Origin: Corbicula japonica
Taxonomy: Eukaryota; Mollusca; Bivalvia; Venerida; Cyrenidae
Reading direction: 5' to 3'
Length of the DNA: 64,000 bases
Assembly (NCBI GenBank): GCA_038501625.1
Contig: JAZAYU010000168.1
Span: 218,669-282,668, forward strand
The number at the start of each line of letters is the position of its first letter. Within the stretch, counting starts at the first letter, position 1. Under the pieces are notes generated by a model. It was not told the DNA's origin. It saw nothing but the letters and a program-made list of their open reading frames with translations, and searched no databases. Shown here piece by piece: positions 17,481-29,373 of the stretch. Position numbers and translations under genes: made by a program.

Positions 17481-20400
17481 GCATCAACCAAATCAAACAA
17501 AGTTGACACAAATTATTAAAAATCTTTTAAATAAGAATACAGTGGTTCACGTCCAAGTGAAACATAACCACAACAGGCTTTTTGTGCCTTTTGTTTTTAC
17601 CCTTTCCTTGATAAAAATATTTATGGTTTTCACAGTAATGTTGGAAGTTTAATGGTAATTTCATAAGAAAAGTAAAAATGAGATATGGTGTTATGTGCTG
17701 AAGTTTGAAGATGATACTCCGATTTCACACTGAGATTTTTGGGCTGTTTCCTCTTTCCTAAAAGTGTATTTTCTCCAAAATCATAATATTTCCCAATTCT
17801 TTTTTCATTTTTTTCTCCTCCTGATCAAATTATTTAAATGACTTCAAGACATATTTTTGTGCATTCAACCTTCAACAAAAGATCATTGCCTTGAATCATT
17901 GCTTTTTTACCACTGTACATAAATACAGGCAAGAGCTGAAGTTATTGTAAAAATAAAGTAACCAAAATTTGAAAAGATACCTTACTATCCCAGTTTTGAA
18001 AATTGCACACATTTTCCCAATTGAAACATGCAAAAAACTGGTGTTTTTTTTCTTTTAAGTACACTATATGGACAGAAATTGTGATAGGCGTTTTCAGTGC
18101 AAACTTCTTCCATTTATTGCTTCATTAAGGGTTCCTTAAGTCATTAACACATGCCCAATTGTGGCATTCCAGATAGCTTAAAACTTACTATAGAACCTAC
18201 CAATTTTTATCATTCTGAGGTTAACTTCATTTTGAGTAGATATTTTTTTAATTTATCTTTTTCGCGACAAGAATTTTTGGCTCTGTGGCACAGACCAACA
18301 TTTTTATATCAGTTGGTTTAGTCATTTTGTATCTCTGAGGTTTTTATAAAATTATCTTCGAATATCATTATGTTTATGATCTTTATTAAATAATATATAA
18401 AGTTTACAAATAAATTGCTCTTGTGATTTGACCATGATCTCAAAGCTTTAATACATTTGGCTCATCTGTCAATCAACACAGTTGTTACCGAATAAAAGGA
18501 AAAGGAAAAGAAAATTAAATTTTGCCATAATTAATCACACTACTCTGTTAGATTACTCCATGGTCAGAAATAACGTAATGATTCTAAAAGCGAACATTTT
18601 AGATCCAAACAAGGCAGAACAGATGTGCCGGCTGACAGACACGGTTAGCCCATTACACCCAGCAATAAAAGGTATAACCATGGAGTAAAGGGTTAAGTGC
18701 TCCTTGCTTTCAGCTAATTGATTTTGCCAAAAAGGGGTTATTTTTCCATTACAGTACAAATTCTGTCGCAATCATTGTATCAATAACAAAATCCATTAAA
18801 TACTGGAAAAAAGATTTTTTTGCGAATAAAATTAAAAACAAAATGTACAAAAATAGCAGTAAATTGCCTTTCAGTGAAACCATACTCATCAAAGTTTTGC
18901 CTTATAGGTCATATTAATATCTCCTGTTTGAAAAGAAAAAACTAGTTTGTTATTATAGTCAAAATTAATTTCTGATATGAAACTTATCTGAATTTCTTTT
19001 CTTCGTCGAAAATATTCATAATGGTTGAAAGTAAAAGACATTTTGGATAAGTTTCCAAAAATTTACTAAGACTTTCACAAACTTCATGTTATCTATGGAA
19101 GTCAATATGCAAAACAAGTATCCGGTATACAGTTGAATTTTTAAATACCTACAGTTGAATCTGCCTTAAATGACACCTGTATTCAGCAGCCATCTGTCTT
19201 AAACTGACATCTTGTTATAATTTTTACCTGTCTTAAACAGCCACCCAAGTTAAACAGTCACTTTTTGTCACTCCCTTAGGTGGCTGCTTAATGCAAGTTT
19301 GACTGTATATAAAAAGAATACTATCAAATGTTAAACATTTGATAATACAAGAATTTTGCAAATAATCAATCCAGTATACTGCTTATAAATCAACAGTTTG
19401 GGTTGCAGATAATTTCCCTTAGTCGAACACTGATCAACATGCATCAAAATATACATTTTAAGACCTATAAGACTTTAAAGGAAGTGAATAAAATACAATG
19501 GATACCAAAAAAGGTCCAAAGAAGGTATTAATATCACTTTTAATGTCAAAAGATAATAAGCTGTTTTGAGTTACGACAGTTTTCCATTAATTTTAGTATC
19601 AGTATTTTAAACATTTCAGATGTAAAACTGTCGTAAATCAAAAATTATTCAATATTATCTCAAATAATTTTTTTTTCAAAACATTATATTTTATTATAGT
19701 AAAATATTGATATTTTATGCCTATTTGTTAAATAAAAACTTAAGAAAAATATTCTAGTAACAAAATATACAGTTTTTTGCTTCTCCTGTAAACTTTTGAA
19801 AAAGTGAGTTACGACAGTTTTCCGTTCAGCCCTCGAAATTGTAGCTAAATGGTGTAAACAAATATCGCAACTCTTCAAATAACATCGTGGCTATAATCTG
19901 ACAAAATAAATACTGTTTTTTGATCACTGACTTTTCTTCGTTTGCATTTGCTGCCATCTTGTCACCGTTCTGAACATGCCTTGAGGTTGTGTCGAACTAT
20001 CGTAAATGTTAAAATATGACGTCATTGAGCCAATCACCGCGCGTTCGTTCGTCAATATTGTTAAACTTGCTGAAATCGTGTTCACAATCGAAGTAGGCCC
20101 ATGTCAAGGCGGTTTGTCATGTAAAATACCCATGCCTGTAGGTCCAAGGTTAAGGTCACTTCGACTTAAAATAGAATTTTCTTGTCTGGGCTATATCTGC
20201 GTTATAATTGAGGAATTTCAAAATATTTGGATTACAACTTTTTAGCACACCTGAGCTGGCTCAGGGTGAGTTATTAGGATCGATGAATGTTTGTCGTCCA
20301 ACCAGACTTAGTTCGTTTACATTCTAGTGGTCACATTTTTGCTCAAATTGTCACGAAACTTAGTCAGGATGTATGTCCCAGTAATTACTCAGACAAAAAC

Positions 20401-21945
20401 CCGAAGCGAAAGTGCTCGATTCTATTAAGGTGAACATGCATACTGAGACAGTGTCAGATTCCAATAATGCCGGTATAGATATTGAGGATGACCAGAATCC
20501 AATGATTTTGGAAAACGTACCTGCTTTACTGATAGCACTGAATCGCTACCCTTCCAAGTTATTCTGCAGAAGAACAAGATGAAAGGAATTAGGTGTTATT
20601 GATCAAGTATGTCACAGTTAAACTGTATACATGCAGATAGGGGTTCCAGTACATGTATTGGAACTGCAGTAGACACATGTTGTAGAGTTTACAAAAGACG
20701 CATTATATTTGTACCTTAAAAGTAGGGGAAAATGTCATGAGGCTTTTAAAGAACTTTAAATTGATAACTTGACCAAAGTGGAGATGCATAAATGAAGGAA
20801 AATCTTTCATGGAGTCAACAAATGAAATACCTGGGATAAAGCCCTTATCACTCTCGTGCCCTTATCACTCTCGAGCCAGCGCAAACATTTGTTATTTTGC
20901 CCGATAGTGGCAATAATCAGATTCTATTCAACTCTCATATCCAGCTGAATAATACGTTGCAGTACAAACGAAGGGAAAATCATGTAAATTGTTCCAAATA
21001 CATGTTAAATGTTTTAGTTTCTGAAGTTTATTCATTAACAGACATTTTGAGTTTAAAAAGGTTAGCAAACAAATTCTCAAGCAGGATGGTAGAAGAGTAA
21101 TGCTAACGAGAATGACGCTAACAATTGTCAGAAGAGTTGGGAACAAAAAGGCGATGTCACATGGTGTTAATCTATTTCTTAACTTATCATAAATGAATTA
21201 TTGATCATTTTTGAGTTTATAATCAACAGTTGAAAAATGTTGATTTAAAGGGAAAATTTATTGATTTTTCATAGCATGGCCATATCTCTGTGCAAATAAA
21301 CCAATCAGTTGCAGTGCAGATAAATCAATCATTTGCAAAGTTTTGGTCTGACAGTATACTCTGTGAAGATTTTGATGAATTCTTGAACCTGCACTGGATG
21401 ATACATCCTATCCAAATATAACACCACTACAGTGCTATGTACGTTCACATACAGCTAACTCTAAACGTTTGGACTAAAGGACTAAAATAAAACCCGCAAT
21501 CGGAATTACAGATGCACTTTTCTTTTCCTGCTATATTTGTATGTACATAAATGTACATAAATTTGCTTTTTTTCTCCTTTTTGTTGACTGAAAATACGCT
21601 TAAAGAGCCAGCTTTCCTATTTTTTAGCATAGCTTTAATATTTGACAAAACTGCAGGGTCTTACGAGGTGGACCCCGTTTTTCTCCAAAATTTATATAAG
21701 TTCACTCCTCTAAAAAAATCGTTATTTTAGGATCTACAATGGACAAACACGAAATTTTCACAACAGAGGAGAAACGAAGAATTAGTGATTAATGTCATAT
21801 TCTTAAAAATGAATATGACAAATCATTCCAAGTTCAAAAAGGCTATGAGAGTATGCTTAACAAAAAATGCAACTGTAATACTAATAAAGGAAGACGGTGA
21901 CGTGAGGAACGGAGGGTAAGTTACAAAGTAACCACTCATATATGC

Positions 21946-22150
21946 TCAATATCGTATACGGAATTGAATTGTACAGTTTGTAGAAATTTAGTGAAAGTAG
22001 TAGAGGCGGGAAGTGTTTTACAGAAAAGGATTAAGGAACATGAGGCAGATACGAGACTAAAAAGCGACAACCCAGTATTATACCATTTTAACAGTACTGG
22101 ACATGATAAAATGAACATGACAGTCACAGTACTAGAAAAAAAATACGATT
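21946..22150 (+). pseudogene. GIY-YIG-type C-terminal fragment (Penelope-like)
   Basis: A short frame reads C-x2-C-R-N-L-V …, then K-R-I-K-E-H-E-A-D, and later Y-H-F-N-S-T-G-H-D, followed by V-T-V-L-E. This K-R-x-x-E-H … H-F-x-S-x-G-H pattern is typical of the GIY-YIG endonuclease tail of Penelope-like retroelements. No reverse transcriptase is seen upstream, so this is a truncated remnant. Confidence 0.5.
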
Positions 22151-22157
22151 TGACATT

Positions 22158-22247
22158 GCTTCTACCTGGGAGCGAACCCCCACCGTCACGCAGACAGCGC
22201 CTAGCCCTGCTATTCCGACATCGCAACCAACTGAGCTAACCGAGACA
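22158..22247 (-). repeat. tRNA-like sequence with Pol III boxes and T8 run
   Basis: On the minus strand it has an A-box-like TTAGCTCAGTTGG, a B-box-like GGTTCGCTCCC about 45 bases later, and eight T's just after (plus 22134-22141 is A-rich). The stems do not pair as in a functional tRNA. It is best read as a SINE head or tRNA pseudogene. Confidence 0.45.
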
Positions 22248-22323
22248 ACTCCAAAAAGGTAATACACTATAGGCAAGAGAAAGAAATAGACTGAATAAGA
22301 CGATTGAGGACAGAAGCTCCGAA

Positions 22324-24517
22324 CAGGGTCTATTTAATCAATGGGTTATGAATGTATAGCGTAAACGCGCATATTTAATCGATAATGCTGTCGTCGCATA
22401 TCGTTATCAGCTTCCAGTGTGTAAAACAAAGATCACGGTCCAAGACGGACCAGGTAGAATGGAATGTTGAACGCAAATTAATACTATCCGCTGTATTTTA
22501 GTTCATACGGACTAATTAGTCGTCCGATTTAAAGTGTTTATATGTCGCTGAAAAGGGGAAAAGTTGATCAACACGTTGGTGTAATTTTTATTTCAATAAA
22601 ACTACAATGACCTCCTATTTACACGATTTAAAATCGCAAAACGGGTTGATATTTCGCCGAATATTAAAGAGTGTTTTCTTCATTATCATTAAATACGCAC
22701 ACCCTTATTATATTCATAAAATATTTATTATTATATTTCTAAATTGTTATAACCAAAAATATTAAAAAATGGAAATAAAAAAGTTTCCGATTATTATTAG
22801 TAGTAATTTTGTTGCAGAGATCGGAACTGTGCTTTGTTATTGTTATTGTTTGCTTTTGGTTATTTTAGCGAATTATAATTTATCTATTAACTCCTTTTGT
22901 GTCGTTGAAAAATAAAGAATATTTAATGAGCTCAATGATTGAAATACACAAGTATTTGTCATTTGTTTGCCACATTCTTTTCCGACTTCATTTAAACTCG
23001 GTATAAATGAAAGAGCGACTTTAATTATGATGCTAATTGGAACAACTTTTAATAGTTTTGTTTTTAATTTGTTAACATCGTTTTTCACACGTGCCATTCT
23101 CCATAATTCACGGTATGTCTATGGTTTTATTTAAAGTTTAAAAAAAAAACGACCAAAGAGCGACCTAACTATTGCTTACACAACTCTTAACTGTTTTGTC
23201 ATTTTTGATGAAACATGTCTTTTAGCAAACGTGACTTTTTGCATTGGGACGAGGACATAAATCTGGATGATTTATTTGGGGAGTACACCCACAGTGAATG
23301 TGAGTATATTTCCGATGATAATATGGTCTCTGAACCTATGTGAAAACAGTTTAAGTACCATTGAAATTAGGAGTTACACAGTCTTTTCTCTAAGAAGACG
23401 TTACACTTCACTCCATAGACACACATTTATTTCGTGGGCAAACAGTGTTGAGTGTAGATCCAGATCAGCCATTCATGTTGTCTGATCTGGATCGACACTG
23501 AACTTTTTAGATTCATAATAGATTGCACGGATAGTAGATTAGAAATGTCTTGTAAAATTTGGGAGGAATCTATTTGTGTTCAAATCAGAGGCCTCGGAAG
23601 CTCAATTGGTATATTATGGTTAGCCAAAGATCCGGGTTCACTTCAGAGCAGGATCTACAGTTCAAATATTACGTAAACATATTAAGTAAGGCATAGATTG
23701 GTATCTTTAAAATATCACTGGTTATAATAAACGTTTTCATACATTTTAAAAACTTGAAAATGAAAACTGAAGACCCTTCCTAATAGAATTATAAAATCTC
23801 ACTCATGGTGAAGACACGCCATTTAATCGTGAAATTCGAAGTCAGTTTTAACCAAACTAACACGATAAGATTGCTTATATTTATTTTCTAATGCACGATG
23901 CAACCAAAGAACTAAATAAAAACCCTAACTTTAGTCACCTTTGTCCGTAATTCAATGTGTGAATAGCGAGCAAATTTAACGAGTAATAATTGGGGATGGC
24001 CGCCATTTTACCAAAATTGCCTATTTTCGCTAAAGTTTCTGTTAAAATTGTCAAGGCCCAAGCTAATGTATCTATATAATTCTACATTGGATGCACTGTC
24101 TCATCTTTTCTTTGCATTTTCCAGTAAACAATTTTGCATTATCAATCGCTATTTATTACTGAAAGCTGTGGAAAACAACCCATTGTCTACCCAATTCGGC
24201 CACTTTGTCTATATTATTGAGAACAACAATTGTCAACAGACTTGTTAAATTTGCATATTACACATTATACAAACAGATATTAACTTCAATCAATAAAAGA
24301 AATGAAATATCAATACTTACATTGTGTATTTTATCCGATAATTGTACCCGATTATTATCTTAAAAGGTATAATTTAACGGACAAGATCACACGTATTTTC
24401 AGTTGTTTTTCTCTAATTGCAAATGGCGCCGGAAATTGATCAGATCACGTGATCTACGACGACATCATATTTTCACAAATCGGCGAGTGCGATAACCCTA
24501 CTAATTAAATAGACCCT
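22324..24517. mobile_element. 2.2 kb hAT-like element with 8-bp target duplication
   Basis: Begins CAGGGTCTATTTAAT and ends with its complement, flanked by perfect GCTCCGAA copies (22316-22323 and 24518-24525). No transposase frame is visible; a short frame begins at 23218 (43 codons, acidic). An internal hairpin with ~17-base arms occurs at about 23451-23503. Non-autonomous, with the same termini as the 38-bp insertion at 17443. Confidence 0.8.
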
Positions 24518-24589
24518 GCTCCGAATGGAATAAATAAACACTCGAGGATGGATGTTTATGGAGAGAATAATTTTGATAATTTGAACACA

Positions 24590-25060
24590 ATTATACATTA
24601 ACATGTGTGCATATAATTACACGTGGCATACACATGCAAACACAGACAAATACTAACACATGTGCACAGAAACATCAAAGCGTGAGCACACAGGTTGACG
24701 CACACGTACTTCACCTTTATAAGCAAGTAAGCACGTTTACGCATCATACACATTGAACACACGCACGTATGCTCTGACGCACTCACACACAGATAGACTC
24801 TTACAGCACTCAAGTGTACATATGTATACACATGCGCACACAATAACATAACCACATATACTGGTCTTCAAGCACATGAAGCAAAATGTGTGATGTAATG
24901 GAATACTCAGGTACTCATACACGCACTTGCGCTCACACACAAATACGCAGACAATCGAACTCTCGCATGCATACTCGAATACGCGCACGAACAAACAGAC
25001 GCAACACCTGCACATAATCTCATATACGTACGCACACATGCATACATTTGAAAGACAAGA
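24590..25060. repeat. CA/CG-rich low-complexity tract
   Basis: Degenerate (CA)n-like sequence with interspersed ACGC and CACACA runs. The Cys/Val-rich translations of this segment are artefacts of the repeat. Confidence 0.75.
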
Positions 25061-25427
25061 AATTATATTATAATTATATTGCTGAATTTATAATTATATC
25101 GAAACTTAACAGAATTAAAATCAACACACGTCAATTTTAGCGGGTATTAGTATAAAGACGTTGACTTCAGCCTTTGAACCAGTTTACATTAAAAAAAATC
25201 GCAATAAATGAAAAGCATTTTAATTAATTATATTTTGCAGGAAAAAGTGTTTGCAGTATATAAAAATTCTTTGATTCCTTGAAAGGGTATGTGGGGATAT
25301 TTTGCCAGTCTGGGTGTCATATTATCTCTCGCCTACGGCTCGGCACAGACTGGCAATATGGAACGAGAACACCGTTTTAGCCTTTTGTTACCCACAATAA
25401 GGAAGTATCCCAAAATGCATGGAAGAT

Positions 25428-25530
25428 TGCACTAGCTTGCAAGCATTTTTCTTTATAAGATGCAAGCTTGCACTAGCTTGCGCAAGCTTGCAATACTGTT
25501 AAAGGTGTTGCAAGCTTGCACAAGCTTGCC
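25428..25530. repeat. Cluster of palindromic GCAAGCTTGC motifs (left)
   Basis: GCAAGCTTGC-type decamers and CTTGCAxxAGCTTGC variants are repeated at least six times within ~100 bases. A second cluster lies at 26226-26350. Each unit is self-complementary. Confidence 0.7.
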
Positions 25531-26225
25531 AACTGATGTTCTTTGTCTTTTCAGAGTTACATCCTGCCTGACCCAATTAGTCTCATGGCAAAGCTGCTGG
25601 TAGATAAATCTATCTTAATGCTGAAGATAACTTTGTGTAAAGCTGTCTGCTTCTTAAGCTATGAAGAATTTTATACATGTACAGTCATGTGATCATTTCT
25701 ATCCCAATGCAAAATAAGCACACTCAAGTTTGAATATTTGGAGGATAATGTCAGAAGCACCAAGGCAGGAAAGACTGTTGTTTCTTACAAAACTGGATTA
25801 CATTTCAAATTATTAAAATGACTGCTTGAAAATTTTAATGGATTAACATCAACTTTAGATCAGGTATTTATTGCATGGTTTTGACTTGTGAAACAAGCTG
25901 TCAGCTACATGTTACTTAGAAGCAGCTGTACTTATTTAATATGAAATATTATTAGCACACTGTTTATCAGTTGCATGATATGCTATTGATATGATGGTGA
26001 TGAAGGATGATGATGATGATGATGATTCTTTACATGTTATAACACATACACATCTGACATGCACAAAAACAGTTTTGATCAAGTGCAAAGACATGATGAT
26101 TGCATTTAGGTTTGCAAGGTTATAATAGTAGCTAATTGTATCTCTTAAACTCAACCATAATTATTTGAATATTCAATTGTGGTTGCAAACAAGATCAAGG
26201 TCATACACATTATTGCATTAGGTCC

Positions 26226-26372
26226 CAACAAGCTTGCGCAAGCTAGTGCAAGCTTGCACAAGTAAATCATACAAAATGATCTTTTGCAAGCTTGCGCAAG
26301 CTTGCAAAATAAGGTTGCGCAAGCTTGCCGCTTAATATGCAAGCTTGTCCCAAGGTTAAAATTAAGCTTGCG
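26226..26372. repeat. Cluster of palindromic GCAAGCTTGC motifs (right)
   Basis: Second cluster of the same decamer, separated from the first by ~700 bases that contain a (GAT)n microsatellite (about 25990-26028). The pair resembles the ends of a fold-back element, but no target duplication was identified. Confidence 0.6.
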
Positions 26373-26407
26373 ATTTTGGTTTGGGTACTTTAACAGTAAA
26401 AGAGTGC

Positions 26408-26515
26408 CAGATTTTTCTATTCGGAACGTTCACAAATGTTCGGTTCAAATTGTTCGGTTCACAAATGCTTATAAGAAACAAAAAGGGGAGAATGTGTTCT
26501 TATGCCTGATATAAT
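26408..26515 (+). repeat. ~100-base direct repeat, copy 1
   Basis: Contains TTTTTCTATTCGGAACGTTC followed by TTGTTCGGTTCACAAATGCT and a purine-rich tail. Repeated in the same orientation at 27374-27462, flanking the HNH remnant. Confidence 0.6.
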
Positions 26516-26875
26516 ATGAATGAAGGTGGGTTGGAGCCCGAACTCAAATGTCAATATCTTCATCATTTTTAAGGATATTTTGATGAAATATGGACATGTG
26601 ACAGATATGAGGCCATGAAATCAGAGAGTGAAGTAATATTGTTTTATTAAGTTTACTTTTTTATTAAGTATATTATTATATAATATATAAATATAATTAT
26701 ATAATATTATTACTTTTGTTCAAATCTGGAAAATGGCTATTAAACTCATTTTGGTCTGAATATGAACTAAAGGGTCAAGGTTTGGAATTGATAAACCTCA
26801 CTTTGGATTTAACAGTAAAAATGGAGGTATTTTAAAAAAAAATAGGATTGTAAATTAAATGAAAAATCAACTGTA

Positions 26876-27150
26876 ATGGAAAATGGGTGTAGAATTTGGC
26901 AGGGCTGCCAAAAAGGTCCAATTGGTTATGGTGTGATAAAGGCCGAATTTCCGGATGGCTGTCATACTGTACTTGCCCATAGACTTAAATATCTTGTATC
27001 CAGTCAGACCTTCATCTTGGAACAAAGCTATGAAGTTTCCCACCTGTGCCACAAGCCCCTGTGTATTGGGGTACAGTTTGTGCTTGGAGCCTCATTCAGT
27101 GAACACAGACAGACTCAAGCGTTAAAACCAGGGCAATTGTGGGGGACATC
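26876..27150 (+). pseudogene. HNH/His-Me-finger endonuclease remnant
   Basis: The frame reads G-C-R-I-W-Q-G, G-P-I-G-Y-G, A-H-R-L-K-Y and S-H-L-C-H-K-P-L-C, the layout of a zinc-binding HNH homing-type endonuclease. Just after the last Cys (about 27065) the expected continuation (L-E-P-H-S-V-N type) is present but in the next frame, so the gene is frameshifted. It lies between ~100-base direct repeats (26408 and 27374). Confidence 0.55.
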
Positions 27151-27373
27151 ATCCATTTCCGCTTTGTCGTCTTCCTCGTCGAACGGTAATGATAAGTGGT
27201 TTAAAGGATAGTTATGGACAGTAATGGAAATGCATATTAACGCCAACGCCGCCTAGCCACGGGTTTAGCGCAACTAAAAATTTACACAACATAAAAGAAG
27301 CTTCAAGAAGACATCTTACCTGGCATTAATAGAAGATGAAACATTAATTACCGGCATGAGATTCAGGTGAGAT

Positions 27374-27462
27374 TTTTCTATTCGGAACGTTCATAAAATT
27401 GTTCGGTTCACAAATGCTTAAAAGAAACATATAGGGAAAAAACTGTTCTTAGGCCATAATAT
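27374..27462 (+). repeat. ~100-base direct repeat, copy 2
   Basis: Second copy of the 26408-26515 repeat, with internal small deletions. Confidence 0.6.
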
Positions 27463-27499
27463 CCTCTTATACACTGTCAAGAAATCACAGAACTATAGG

Positions 27500-28133
27500 G
27501 CACGTTGAATGTTATTGTTTACATCCGACTTCAACCGACCAGTACACGGTAAAGTGCAACGGAAACGAAAACCATTGCTTATACCTCCTTCAGTGCTGAC
27601 TGAATTTGAAGATACAGAAAATGCGTCGTCTTAAAAGAGTATGTCTTGATGCATGCATTCTAACCAAAGTTGATTCAGATGCAGACACAGCATCTGATGA
27701 TACAGAATTTCCACCGATATTGCTGATATTTTTTTCTGTGACAATCTAAAACGAGACGAACTAATGACAGAAGGTGAAAACCTGTTATAGGAATTCAATG
27801 TTACACCAGTACAGGAAAGCAATTTGGGAAAAATGACGACAGCACCAGCCGGAAGTATTTCTTGGAAAAGACAGAGTTGTAAGGACAACAGCGTCTTAAG
27901 TGCGTGACATTTTAACACTTAAAGAAACCACAGACCCATCTCGGTGTGTGCAAAAAGTGATGCGTTATTGTGAAAAAGGACTTGAGTATATGGAACATGT
28001 TAGTTACGGTTTACGCAATGGAAGGATGGCAAAACAACTATCCTTGCCTCTAAGGAACTTGTACAGTTTACGTGACTGTGGCCTGGTTATTGACACCACA
28101 TCTCCAGTCTGCGGCATCCCCCGATGGTGTTAG
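27500..28133 (+). pseudogene. Coding-like decayed sequence, unrecognised
   Basis: Several short stretches with coding-like composition (for example 27900-28133, 77 residues ending in P-R-W-C) are broken by stops and frameshifts. No family is recognised. Position between the HNH remnant and the recombinase gene gives no clear clue. Confidence 0.25.
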
Positions 28134-28140
28134 AACCATG

Positions 28141-29373
28141 CGATTGTAACGTTAAGGGCCTGCTTGAAGTTAAGTGCTGTTTAGTACACAGAAATCATTT
28201 TTGTGTGTGACATTCCAGTTACTGAAAAGGGTTTTGGTTAAAGTCACAAACACTTAAACTTATAGACAATTACAGGTACTTTACACAAAAGCAGTTTTAA
28301 GTGTATGTGTGTCAGAAACAATTTTGCGACTTTATTGTGTTCACAGATAAAGGAATTTATTTCAAACAATTTACTATCAGCCAAGTTTTGTCGATCAGTT
28401 GATTAAGAAGTGTCTAGAATTTTTATTCATAATTTATTACCAGAAATTATTCCAAAAAGACTGAAAATAAAGAAAAGTTTCAAACCAAACAATAATTTAT
28501 GAAAATGAACTATGCTCAACGAAAACGAAACCTGGCTCTGTACATTTTATCAGCATCAGAATACTTTAGCTTCCTATTATTAAAATGTGTTATCTTTGAA
28601 ATTGAAAGCTAGAAAAAATAATAAAAAATATGTCCTCAGATGCTGACTGCATAACCGATCATGATCACCAGGTTTCAGTTTGTTTTCGTCCTCGACACAT
28701 ACGCTTGTAGCTATCCCTGCACCTTTCACGTATCGCTGTGTGTATCCCGGAACTCTACAACTCGTAGCAATGACATTTACAAGTATTGTTTTCATGGCCA
28801 AGATACGTTTATCAGTGGCCTGTTTTTGCAAACCCGTCCCTCGTTTCGCTCAGGTGCACGTGATGTCATTCGTCAACTATGCTTTATAATATTCCCATAT
28901 AAATGATAAATGTTAAATCTTCCTTAATAGGCGACGTATAAACTCAGCAAGACAGATCTATAAACTAAAGTTTATATGTTTGTTTACAGTAATGAAATAA
29001 AATAAAATAACTGCACACTTGGAATGATTGCTATAGGCATTGAAGAATAATTCTAACACGATCCGCCAGCGCTTTCCTATAAACGTATAGGAAAACAACC
29101 GTGTTTTATTCTGCAACAAAATATGGCTATTCCATTTCACCCCCACCGTAATAAATAGTCCGTGACGTCATTTACTTACTCCCGGCTTTTCCGAATCGCT
29201 GTAAATAGCATATCGAAACCAGACTTATACGTCATTTTACTACGATGAATAGCGTTCACGTGGTGTAAACATTGTAGTAAAATTGACCTACTTAGCGTCT
29301 TTACGAGCCTTTAACGATGGCATCTCTTAAAACGGGTAATATATGTACACTGAAAGGTTCAAATCAGGACTGA
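28141..29373. other. No gene seen
   Basis: AT-rich interval without convincing exons. A possible left end of the recombinase element lies at about 29127-29150, where TTCCATTTCACCCCC is inverted-repeat-like to CATTTTACCCCCCTG near 31880. Confidence 0.4.

Larger units (their letters stand above)
16242..19837. mobile_element. 3.6 kb DNA transposon with ~45-bp inverted ends, non-autonomous
   Basis: The left end (16242-16288) and the reverse complement of 19790-19837 agree over about 45 bases, beginning TCGAGGGCTGAACGG. A subterminal motif, GGAAAACTGTCGTAAC or a close variant, recurs inward at 16255, 16428 and 16499 on the left, and inverted at 19569, 19624 and 19808. No transposase frame is visible inside. 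The target duplication is unclear. The interior holds other repeats, including the 38-bp insertion at 17443. Confidence 0.75.
19838..22315. other. Repeat-rich interval, no intact gene
   Basis: Contains a single degenerate unit of the nuclear-receptor/MEF2 repeat (about 20090-20230). It adjoins an 'ACCTGAGC…TCAGG' element fragment (20246-20330) related to the array at 59-60.5 kb. Beyond this are a Penelope-type remnant and a tRNA-like sequence, listed separately. The rest shows no recognisable feature. Confidence 0.5.

Noticed and set aside
22158..22247. Functional tRNA gene on the minus strand
   Set aside because: D and acceptor stems do not pair; more likely a SINE or tRNA remnant.
24598..25039. 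Two Cys/Val-rich minus-strand frames that look like small secreted proteins
   Set aside because: They translate a CA-rich low-complexity tract.
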